Shown one piece after another: positions 25,863 to 37,600 of a DNA stretch of 64,000 bases. Both the position numbers and the translations under genes were made by a program. Every line of letters starts with the position of its first letter. Positions within the stretch are counted from its first letter, which is position 1. The DNA is from Axinella damicornis. Its lineage: Eukaryota > Porifera > Demospongiae > Axinellida > Axinellidae. The stretch is taken from NCBI GenBank assembly GCA_963931865.1, contig OZ007517.1:7366676-7430675 (forward strand), in the 5' to 3' direction. The notes under the pieces were generated by a model that saw only the letters and a program-made list of their open reading frames with translations, was not told the origin of the DNA and made no database searches.

Positions 25863-28578
25863 GGGGGGGGAGTCTCAGCTCAATGAGTTATATACAAATG
25901 TGGAATGAACACACATGCAATTCACATCTTCGGCAGAATTGTGTCAAGGTATTGGCATGGTTGTCCCAGAGAGGATATATATATCTCCATACAGCTGTGC
26001 AGTTAAGGATATCTCCTGACGGACACTGGAGAATTTATCTCACAGTCAGTCTCCTAGCTAGCTACATGTTTCATTGATAGATAGCTAGATATATAGCTAG
26101 CCTGAAGAAATTCTTACAATGAAGACACCGGCGTCTTCTCCAGGTTCTCTTAGTACAGCCCACTTCTAAAGCCCAAGGTGAAGCTTCCGTAGTAGCTACC
26201 GTCACCATTCTAAACAACAGGTACAGGTGCAGGTCATCGAAGTTGGCGTCCATCGCAAGGTCAGGGTTCATTCTTGCGATGACATCATATCCTCAGATCG
26301 TGCGAACTTAGTGAGCCCCAATTGCAGGGCATTGCAACATTAGGGCTATTCCGTGTTGGGTATTAGGTATTACGGTTTGGGTATTGCGGCGTTAGGTCGT
26401 AGGTGTTAGGCATATTGTGTATCGGGTATCAGGTATTACGTCTGTCGCGTATTGGGTATTGCGCGTTAGGTCATAGGTATTAGGCGTATTATGCATCGGG
26501 TGTCAGGTATTAAGTCTATCGTGTATTAGGTATTGCGCATTGGGTATTACGTCATTAGGCCATAGGTCCTATGCATTAGACGCGACCTCCAGGGCCACCG
26601 CAGTTTTTATGATTCCAATGTACCGATACCAGGAAATGTACTTATCAAAACAACACGAGTTCCAAGTACACATTTACACTGTTCATAGCCAGTCTGATTG
26701 GGTCAAAATACAACAGTCACAAATGCCGAATGCCAGCGTGTGGCATGGCAGTTGATGTCAATGTTCCTGGAATAACAGTCACAAATGCTCGAAATGCAGC
26801 GCATGGCAAATTATGATTCTGTGGCAGTAGACGCCTATATGCCATGGCAGTAGATGCCTATATGCCATGGCAGTAGACGCCTATGATGCCATGGCAGTAG
26901 TTCCTGGAATAGTGCAGCCACAACAGTCACAAATGCTCGAAATGCAGTATGTGGCATGGTAGTTCGATGCCCATTTCCTGGAATAACAACGGTCACAAAC
27001 GATTACGATTTCTCTCCAAATGCAGCGCATGGCAATTTCTATCTATTACAACGGTCCATCCAATCTAGCAATACAAATTCATTTCCTGGAATTTCAATCC
27101 TATGGTAGTGAATATTTTTTCATACTGTTTTACGAGGGGCAACCGCACTCCTGGTAGCCGCGGTTAAGCGGTAGCACAAGCTATGTGTGACAGTTCGTTC
27201 CAATTATCACACATCACCATGATAGCTATATACAGGGAAGATCACAAATTATTCAGAGTGCTCTCAAGTACCATTCATAAAGTAGCCGCGTTGCAACCTG
27301 CCGTAGCGCAAGCTAAGTATTGCAATACGTTCTAATTAACGCACATGCCACGTGGCAACCACGCTCAACTCGATCGCGAGCAATGGCGACCAAAAGTAAG
27401 ACAAGACATTATTACAGCACTCACAACTTAGCCAGCACGGTGAGTTTCGGTATATAAGCGTCAGTGAACGACAGCGATCACGGCCGTGTGGTCAGAATCT
27501 TCGTGTGCCTTTCCTAAGAATGGTACTGCCACCGGAAGTCGAGAGAGCGCTCGAGCAATGGCGGCCAACGGCGAGACAAAAGCGCTCATATCTCCACCAC
27601 CAAGGTGAGTTTCAGCACCAACTTTCATCATTCAGGTCAGTGCATGATAGCGATCACGGCGGTGTAGTCAGAATCTCTGTAGGCCAATCCTAAGTACTCA
27701 AACATTATTTATATTATGTTATATTGGATTATATTATATTATTTACGCGGCACAATTTTTCCCCTACCAGGAGTGTAATTAGCATAAATGCGGTAAATGC
27801 TGATTTGTACGGGGTCCCTTGGTCACCTGCTTCCACGGTTTGATCCATTAATCTGTCATACTCAAGCCCTAAAAGTCAACAGTACTCGTAACCACATTCC
27901 CTTACCCCAAACTTGTCTAGGATTTTGGCATCAGCTCCAAGTTCAACAAGGATTTTCACTGCAGCATGATTGCCGTCCTTAGCCATAGCGTGCAGGGTAG
28001 TGTTCTGTTGAACAAAGAAACAAGATTAGCACCACGTACACATCCTATGTGTACAGCTGGCTGCTTAAGCACAACCTCGTTACTGCTTAGTGCTCTAAGA
28101 TGTAGTTGCTACTCTTTACAGCTCATTTTGAGGAGAAAAAGTTACCGCCAGCTGCACCCCTCATGCCGCCATAGTTGACTCAGACACATAATATTTCTCA
28201 GTCTCAAATAATGCACATACCATTCACGCATTCACTTGGCTCGCAGGGGCGGAGACAGCTACCAAAAAGTGTGTGTGTGTGTGTGTGTGTTTGGGGGGGG
28301 GGGGGGGGGGGCTAATAGCACAATTGCACACTGCCGAAGGCAGTGCATAGAGGCGTGTAGTGCTGATCAGTCCGCGCGAAGCGTGGAAAATGTTTTCGCC
28401 ATCATTTTTCAGTTATCAGGATGGGCTCTCGTGGCACCTTCGTGCTTTGTACTGCAAGTTAGAGATGCCAGCCCCCAAGAAATGAGGTGACATAGCTATA
28501 AGTTGGTGCTAGATTTCGTGGGATAGTATCGTCCAGTCTGTTGTTTTGGGGGGGCTCAGCCCCCCTGCTTTTGAAAGT

Positions 28579-28609
<31 letters not shown>

Positions 28610-31600
28610 GTCAAGCCCCCCTTGCCCCCCTTATATCTCCGCCCCTGGCTCCCTTTTGGCCACGCTACTTGATCGTGAAACTACTCAGTCTTATATGCTT
28701 CTCAATGCCTAGAAGTAGAAGCACAATGCTACAGTGGCCCTCACTTGCTGTTGGTGAGAAAAACCAAAGATGCTACATGCAAGGAGAAATAAGCAAACTC
28801 TGTACCGTAAGTATATGACTTATTACTCATCGTCCCAACCAGTGATAGATTTGTTGACAACACTGAAATGAATCAGTTCATCTAAATCCAACGTTTCGGC
28901 CTTAATGCCAAGGCCATCATCAGGGATATTACAAGACTGCCTGGCTCCGCAATGAGTCGGAACGAGTCAGAATACACAGCAACAAGCGTGATGACGTCAC
29001 CTAATGGACTCGCTAGCTAGTATTTAAGCAAACATGCATTCAGATCTTATTGTCTTGTATTATCCCTGATGATGGCCTTGGCATTAAGGCCGAAACGTTG
29101 GATTTAGATTAACTGATTCAAGTCTCTATGCCTTGCAGGTGGAGGTCTCAGTAAACTAGCACTCAAATTAAAGGGTGGAAGTGATGCACTGGTAGAGTGA
29201 GAGTCTGTAGTGCTCAGCTCAGGCTCAGTGCTGGAATTGAATACCCTTGACTTTCTGTTGAAGGGTGGTGCGCCTTAACAAAAGTAACTAGCCATTCCAG
29301 AAGGACAGGCTTGACTATTGCCATTTATGGTAACTCAAGTGAGTTCAGTGATGATGTCATCATTCCCCAGTAATTGGTGGCCAGGACCACAGGAAAACCA
29401 CACAGTTACTAAATGAATACTGCTGGCTGTCTTGTGTCTAGTCGGTAATCGTATTACACTCCACAATGACTACCGTAGATCGGGAAATTTTCGCCGTAAT
29501 GAATTTTCGTCGATATTGCATTACAACGAAAATTAAAAACACGAAAAATTTTCAACGTCGAATAATTTGTGATTCTATTTAACGTGTGAGTTTTCGTGAA
29601 TCGAAGTACAAGCATGGTTCTGCTGCGCTACCAGAAACCTGTCGATGGTGTTCCTGATCCTGGAAGATCGCTGAGCTCTTCTATACCCGCCCAAGCGCGC
29701 GATCGTGGAAGCGAACTTCTGAAGGCAGTTGGAACCGCGGACCGAGACAGACGGGTGAAATCTTTCGAGGTAAGTAGCCGATGGCAGTTCCCTCTCTACC
29801 AGTGATACGGCATGGGTGTCTGCTGCATTCCCTCGCTGGCGCTGATCCGAGGCTCCAGCTTCTCTCCAATGGCGGACATGGTATCCGGTCCCGGGATCGG
29901 GAACGTGCACGTGTACGCGTGAGCAAAATTTTTGCGTGGTTTAATTTTCGTCGGTGTGCTCGAGCGACGAAAATAAAACAACGCGAAAAATTAAAAGGCA
30001 AAGTATATTTAACGCGAAAATTTCCGGATCTACGGTATAACAGTCCCACTCACTTACCCCATCTTTATTCTTGATGTTCACATCAGCTCCTTTGTGAACT
30101 AGACATCTCACCAAGTCACCGTCTTGTGACTTGTAGCCATACAGGTGAAACATGCTCTGCAGGGGAGTCCTCTGTAGCAGATACGTAAGAAGGTTTAGCT
30201 AGCATCTTCTATATCAATGGGTCTATTTTCAGTGCCACGGGTCTATTTTCAGTACCACGGGTCTCTATTTTCAGTGCCACGGGTCTCTATTTTCAGTGCC
30301 ACGGGTCTCTATTTTCAGTACCATGGGTCTATTTTCAGTGCCACAGGTCTCTATTTTCAGTACCATGGGTCTATTTTCAGTGCCACGGGTCTCTATTTTC
30401 AGTACCATAGGTCTATTTTCAGTGCCACGGGGCTATTTTCAGTGCTATTTGCAGTGCCATATGGCTATTTCTGGAGTATGGCAATAAGGTGCAAAAATAG
30501 CTGCCAACATCATTTCAGTCACTTACTCCATCAGCATCCCCAATGTTGACATCAGCTCCCTTGTCAATGAGGTAGCTCACTGCTTCAAGATTCCCGTTAT
30601 TAGCTGCCACATGCAGGGGAGTCAACTGATGGAGAGACTGAAACAAATTTCATCCACAGATCCACAGCCTTACAGCTGGTTGCTAGGTATATTGGTTTGT
30701 AAGTTTCGACCAATAGAGTGCATTCTACTCACTTACCCTCCCAAATTCACCACCCACTCCTTCAGTGGTGCCAACATCTGGAGGGGAAACACGTCACTTG
30801 TTCAAATTAGGCTGTCGACCTTGACAGGTATGTGACAAGCTCATGCTAAATTGGAGGAACCTATGGACCTTGATAGGACTGTGACAAGCTCATGCTAAAC
30901 TGGAGGAACCTATGGACCTTGATAGGACTGTGACAAGCTCATGCTAAATTGGAGGAACCTATGGACCTTGATAGGACTGTGACAAGCTCATGCTAAACTG
31001 GAGGAACCTATGGACCTTGATAGGACTGTGACAAGCTCATGCTAAACTGGAGGAACCTATGGACCTTGATAGGACTGTGACAAGCTCATGCTAAACTGGA
31101 GGAACCTATGGACCTTGATAGGACTGTGACAAGCTCATGCTAAACTGGAGGAACCTATGGACCTTGATAGGACAAGCTCATGCTAAACTGGAGGAACCTA
31201 TGGACCTTGATAGGACTGTGACAAGCTCATGCTAAACTGGAGGAACCTATGGACCTTGATAGGACTGTGACAAGCTCATGCTAAACTGGAGGAACATATG
31301 GTACACAGTTGAAATGGTGTGAATATGCAGAACCTCTTCCGTCACGGCTCTGGATAAAATGCAGTCCTGGAAGACCTTATAATGCAGCTAATTTTAGTCC
31401 CCATTGCTTGTTGGGCTCAAAACCGCTCCCAGAGGTAATTTCTGTCACCCTAAGCCGACATGTAACACTAACTACACCCACCAATTAAAAGGACAGAATA
31501 TGGCCCTCAAGGCATTTGGACCTAGGAATGAGTGCATGAACAAACTATACCACTCTTCAGTTGTTCCCAGTGCCTTACCTGCACCCTTTTCAATCAGGGT

Positions 31601-34600
31601 ATTCATCATCGGAATGGATCCAGCCTTTGTTGCATGAAGAAGAAGACGGGAGAACCATGCTTTGTCACAGATTTTCTCAAAATCAGCAAGGTGTCGGTTG
31701 AATGACTCCAAATTCTTAGCTTCAATGGCATTCTTGACGTTCTCCACTAGTTCATCCACCTATAGGGTGAAGAGGCCTTTTGGTAACTTGCTACAACACT
31801 GGGTTCACAAACACCTCAGATGTAGTCTGATCCCCAAGCATACAGCCTTTGACACCTATTGTGGGTGCTTAACCAGCAAATATATATATTATAGTAAATC
31901 CAGCATTGAATTGTAGCCGGTTCTCCGTACCATGTGCAGGGCAACACATACTGTGCCAGGCCAGGTAATTGAAACCACGTGTTGGATCATACTACTGTAT
32001 CTATGGTTTGTCAAGCTAGACGCTGTCCGAATGAGATCCAAGCCAAGTCTGAAGTCAGATGCAATACAATCCAAGCCAGATCCAAGCCAACTTAGATGCT
32101 ATCCAGCCTAGAACCAAGCCATCAAGCCAAGCCTGACCCATGCAAGCCAAGCCAGATCCAAGCCAACCTAGATGCTATCCAACCTAGATCCAAGCCGAGT
32201 CTGATTCAAGCCAAGCCAGATCCAAGCCATGCAAGCTAGATGCTATCCAACCTAGTCTGATTCAAGCCAAGCCTGACCCAAGCCAAGCCAGATCCAAGCC
32301 AAGCTAGATATCGATAATATCCAACCCAGATCCAAGCCAGAAGCAATCCAACCCAAACCAGATCCAAGCCAGATACCAGCCAAGTCTGATCACAGCAAGC
32401 TAGATGCTATCCAACCTAGATCCGAGCTAAACCAGATCCAAGCTAAGCCAGATCCTGATCTAGCTAGCTGCTATCCAACCCAGATCCAAACAAAATCCAA
32501 ATCCATGCAGTTCCAAGCCAAGCCAAATCCAAGCCAAGCCAGCTAGCTAACTTACATCTTTCCAGTAATTGCTATAAACTAATGGTTAATTGGGGCAAGG
32601 CTGAGCGAGCCCCACATACAGTCGTAATCTCAGGATGTCCGTCTGGCCGTTGTCTGTTTTGGTGTCTGTTTAGCATATGACCGTATATCCAAGCAGAATA
32701 TCGTAATGTTGCGCCACCCGTGTACACATGCTGGACAACACTGCGTACCAGTCAACAAGCACAGTGCACAACAGTACTGGGTCAGACCGTCTAGCCTGCT
32801 ACGTTTACTACAAACTACGTACTACAAACTTTAAGGAATGGGCTCAGTATAGTCTAGCTATGTACCACGAACTTGAAACTGCAGACCGCCAATGATGAAC
32901 GACAATTTGCTCAACGTAGTGTCGTAATCAAACTTGACACTCCCGACTGAGCGGAGCATGAGTTACGAAATTGAAACTGCAGACCGGTATCAACCAGAGG
33001 CTCAATGTATGTACTGATAGTCTACAATAATTAAAAGTGACAAATGAGATAGTGCAAATCACTCTGAGAATAAAGATAGTGTACATGTAAGTGTCAGAGA
33101 ATCATTGAAAGTTATACAAAGTAAAATGACCTAAACATGCAGTCTTTCAGCAAACTAATTAGCTCTCATGTACAACAACATTGCTAGCCTGGTAACAACC
33201 GTTACAAGTACCTAGCTACTACATTTCCCTACATCACCTACAACACTGCCATGCAGTAGCTACGTCACTTTATCGGGCAAGCTCCACAATGCCCCGCATT
33301 CTCCTAGTACGTAATCTCTTCCACTTACATCTTTGATGCTGACATCAGCTCCACGCTCAACTAGACACAGCTCTGTTTTCTTATGGTGCTCCTTTTTTGC
33401 CATGTGCAGGGCCGTTTCCTGATGGAGAGAAGGAAATTGCACAGTCAACACGACTGCCCAACCAAAGGCCCAGTTCCAAAGTTTAGCATGTCACATGCAA
33501 TCACTGCTACATGCAGAGTGCCAATACACATATCGAAAAATTGAAATGCTAATTTAACAACCTATCTACTTCCCTTTAACTAACTCCCAGCATGTAAAAC
33601 ACTACATTAATGGAACTGTCGGGCCACTTACCCCAAAGCGAGTTAGGACATTGACATCTGCTCCCTTGTCAATGAGATAGCTCACTGCGATGTGATTGTC
33701 CGTCCTTGCTGCCCAGTGAAGGGAAGTTATCTAGCAGAAACAAAATTTTACCAGATATATAATGATTGCTGGTTGGCAACACAGTAATAGGGCCCAGGTG
33801 TCAGCTTATTCCTATTCTAGTAGTCACAACCAGAGCAGTGGTGTAGGAAGTAGTCTACATAGGGGGTGCACCATGCGAGACCAACTGGTAAATGAATATG
33901 GGTGATCTTGTAATACGGAGTTCAAACATAACAAATCATAAGTTGCAGGATAATGAAATCTGAAAACGATATGGGTGCACCAGCACCCGTGGTTCCTACG
34001 CCACTGCAGAGGATGCTATAGTGGTGAAATTGAGCGTGCAGTGGAGGAGATCTTGGAGCTACCCAGTGTTGCAGAAGTATCTAAGAAAGCTCCTTCAGAG
34101 AAGCAACTGGGAGCAGCATATGTAAACATGCACAGATAATATCTTTGACAGGCTATAACTCCAGAACCAAACGTGCCAGCAACCTCTGCGCACTTAAGGA
34201 CAGCACAAGCCATGGCCATAAAATCTACCTACACTATAGTGTTTGTTGATGCATTGGAATTGGACTAAACTGAAGCATAATTATTCTTGTTACTGAATGA
34301 TTGGAGATTCTTGTGAGTATCATTTTGGCCACACCCCTCCCTCACGTGAGACACAGGATCCGCTTTGTCCCATGAAGATTCTCGACTCGGAAAGGAAAAA
34401 CGTCCTTCAGAGCGAGTTTAACGCTAAGGACGTTGATTATTAGCTTTCTATCCCGTGGAATTATTTCCTTACCTCGCATAAGCGGAGTAATCGGTGGTTA
34501 TCCTTCGCTTCACCCCACCCACAAGGAGAATTCTGAACTGCCACGGGAAGGCATGAGGCATTTTCAACAAACCCACGGGCTGAATCGATAGGCGAGGATG

Positions 34601-37600
34601 CACCTTCAAACAGCGAGACGGTCTTGAAGCATAGGGAGGAGGTTTTCCTTTCCAAGTCAAGCTTTTTTGTGTGCTCGTCAGTCGTCGTAATGCAATTAAG
34701 TCACATGCAAGTCACACGTTGCCACGTGATCACGAGACGTTTGTGCGGCACAAAACAGACAACTAAGTTTACGCGTAAAGCAGAACAGCGTGAAGAAGCT
34801 ACCTAGAGATGCTGAGAGTCTATAGCAGCAGTGACCAACACTGGAGCAAGCGTTGACAGCTAGCAGTCCGTATTTCTTCTTGCAGGAGGATTATGTGAGG
34901 ACCTTTCACAGCATCTGATTATCTACTTAGCCAACCACATGTGAAGCCATAATACATGAAAACTTAGAAGGGTTGCTTGCATAATATTATAGTAAGCAGA
35001 ACTGTCCTTAACTGCACAGAGACACCAGATGTGGAACACACATGGTACGACCAGTGTACAATCTAAGCCACAAGGTTAAATGGCCAAACAAATTGGTAAA
35101 ACAGGACAATATCCAAATACTTAATGTGCACCACCCAAAACAAAAATTAGCTGATATTTCAGTGACGAATACTATCTAGAATGCGTTGAGGTCTTTCAGA
35201 GATGCATCTGTAACGGAACCCAGACCAGCCACAGTAAAGTTTGCACACAACTCTATTTCTTATCTCTTCTCTTTGTAAACCAGAGCATGACATGCAGTTG
35301 TGTGCCAGCAATCACTATTCCTACTCAGAAATATTGTGTCGGTAGTAGTCTCATTCACTTACCCCTTCCCCGGTATCTTTAGTGTTGGCATCAGCTCCCT
35401 TGTCAAGAAGATGTTTCACTGCAGCAGTACTGCGCATCGCAGCTGCCCACATCAAGGGAGTGCACTGATGGGGAACAAAGTTTATTCTACTTTGTCCATG
35501 TATGTGCAGGAGGATTGTGTGTAATGCTTTCATCACTGGATATGAAGGGCTGCTGACAATACCTTTTGGTAGTTGTCTGTATGGTACAGTGTAGCTACTT
35601 CTTTATGTTCGACGTTCTATACAATCAGCATGGAAATCAATCTTTCGTGGATCTCATATTAGATTTTCTATTAAGCAAGTCAACTGGCAGGGTTTGGCCA
35701 TGCATAAATGGAAGCAGTGAGAAATGATCAAAATTTGGGCTATTTTGTGGGTGGCCAATGACTGCTACCTATAATCAAACTCAAACCAGTTCTAGGTGCC
35801 ATAGTTACTCACTTACCACATACACTTCAAACTTATACTTCCTTTCAAATTCAGAGTCATAGCTGGTCACACCTGACATGGTATCGACATCTAGAGGGGA
35901 AACAAGCCACTTCATGCTGAAACCACAGCACTACTAATTTCGTTGTTCCAGATTTCCTTCCACATATCACTCAATTTCATGAATTATTATGAAACTTAAG
36001 CTCAAGAAAATTGGCGTAGGGTAGGCCGGCCTCACAGTACAACACCATAGCTAACACAATCCCTCCCAGTCTTTCAGTTGGGTAAGGCCTGCAAACAAAG
36101 CTATGTACATAGGTACGGTACTATGCGTGGATATCATACGGCAGGCTCTATCAATTTCTTACAACACACTGTCTTGAAAAACGCACTACTCAGCCCATAA
36201 GTGCCTTACCTACACCCTTCTGAATCAGGGTGTTCATGATTGGAATGGACCCAACCTCTGCAGCATAGTGCAGAGCACCACTAGCAGCAAGTGCTTTCCC
36301 CACTGTGATGTCACAATCTTGGAAAAGCTTCTCCAGTTCCGTGAGGTGCTGATTGAATGACTCCACATTCTTAAGCCGAATGGCCTTTTTAAGGTCCTGT
36401 AGCACAATCTTCTAAAAGGAGAATGAGGCATATGGTAACGTGTTACAAAACAGATCTCATTCAGCTTGGGGTGCAGTCTCATCCCCATTATGAAAGGTCC
36501 TAGTTGAAGGGCATACAGTACACATATTTAAAACTGATGCCAGGATTCAGAACGCTTTTATAACATGCGTTTGTGCAACAACTTTGCTGTAAATCGTAAG
36601 ACTCCTTTGGAAAATCGGAAGGCTCCTTCGGAAAACCAGAAGGCGAGAATCGGAAGTTTTTTCCGAAGATGCAGAAGGCTTCTTCATGTACAGTGCAGAT
36701 TCGCTTACAGCTCTTCCAGAGTTTGTTTAGGCATTCTGTATCTGCATTTAAGTCTTCTAGAGCTGCTTTGTGGAGTAAATCACCGTGCTGGAGGTGGTTC
36801 TGCAAACGTGTGGCATTTATAAAGACATGTACCTTAGGCAATGTAAGCGTGAATACATATTACATGCAGTAATTTTTAACTTTGTGTCAAAATCACTTCC
36901 ACAACTTGTCATATTTTATATCTGATCTATATCACTAGGAGGAATCAGATTTTAAGTACGTAATGTGGCATTTACCCCATCTTTGACATTGACATCAGCT
37001 CCATGATCAACTAGGTACTTCTCTGTGTCTAGATGGTGCCCTTTGGTTGCCAAATGCAGGGGAGTCGTCTGATGGACAGAAAGGAACAAATGTCAACAGT
37101 GTAACTAGGTCTAAGTTCGCTCAGAAGCCACATATAATTGTCAGAGTGCACACATGCATGTGCACATGTTGCACGTTGCCCACTTTGCTGCAAGTGGAAG
37201 AAGTGCGAACTTGTTTTGAGGAAGAAAGTTTCCAGAGATGGATAGCTAATTTCGTTTAGTGATGTGTGCTCCCAAATGGCATACAATGAAGCCCAGTATG
37301 AAGTACAAAGCAATGCCACTTTTAAGTAGCTAGTATCTTTGTTTTCCACTGTCTGAGCTCCATGGGTTGCCAAACACTGCTGCCGTTTGGCAAGCGTCTG
37401 CATGGCAACCCCACCGCTAGTCTCAATTTACAATCGTGCACAGACTGCTCTCTATTATCAGCCTCTTTTGCAATAGACTTCATGCAGCAGCTCCAGACTA
37501 ATCTGGCATCTACTCACACGTTAGCTTGACTGGCAAGATGGCAAAGTTTTGCATGGTTTATATAGCTACTTTCAGAGAAGCTATTCTAGGATCTCAGAAC

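Larger units (their letters stand above)
23404..31759 (-). other. TRPA-like gene: module 3 (head, linker, four ankyrin exons)
   Basis: Head exon 31579-31759 (VDELVENVKNAIEAKN...GSIPMMNTLIEKGAG) is about 7 residues shorter than the other heads. Linker 30737-30777 encodes 14 residues. Ankyrin exons are 30527-30625 (LTPLHVAANNGN), 30058-30171 (RTPLQSMFHLYGY, with a 5-residue insertion), 27906-28004 (NTTLHAMAKDGN) and 23404-23496 (MTPLRVAKRENHQD). The last again matches the module-final type. Introns hold a 49-bp and a roughly 24-bp minisatellite, a 1.6-kb foldback element and poly-G tracts. Confidence 0.78.

Noticed and set aside
30217..30549. 110-codon frame of repeated FSVPRVSIFSA
   Set aside because: Entirely minisatellite; the real ankyrin exon in this area is on the other strand.
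30815..31300. CRISPR-like array
   Set aside because: Units are contiguous 49-bp repeats with no unique spacers, and the genome is eukaryotic.
34461..34660. GC-rich minus-strand frame ending at a TGCGAG|gtaagg donor in a module 2 intron, a candidate alternative first exon
   Set aside because: No convincing ATG in the phase-0 frame, no similarity to exon 1, and no support for a promoter beyond base composition.
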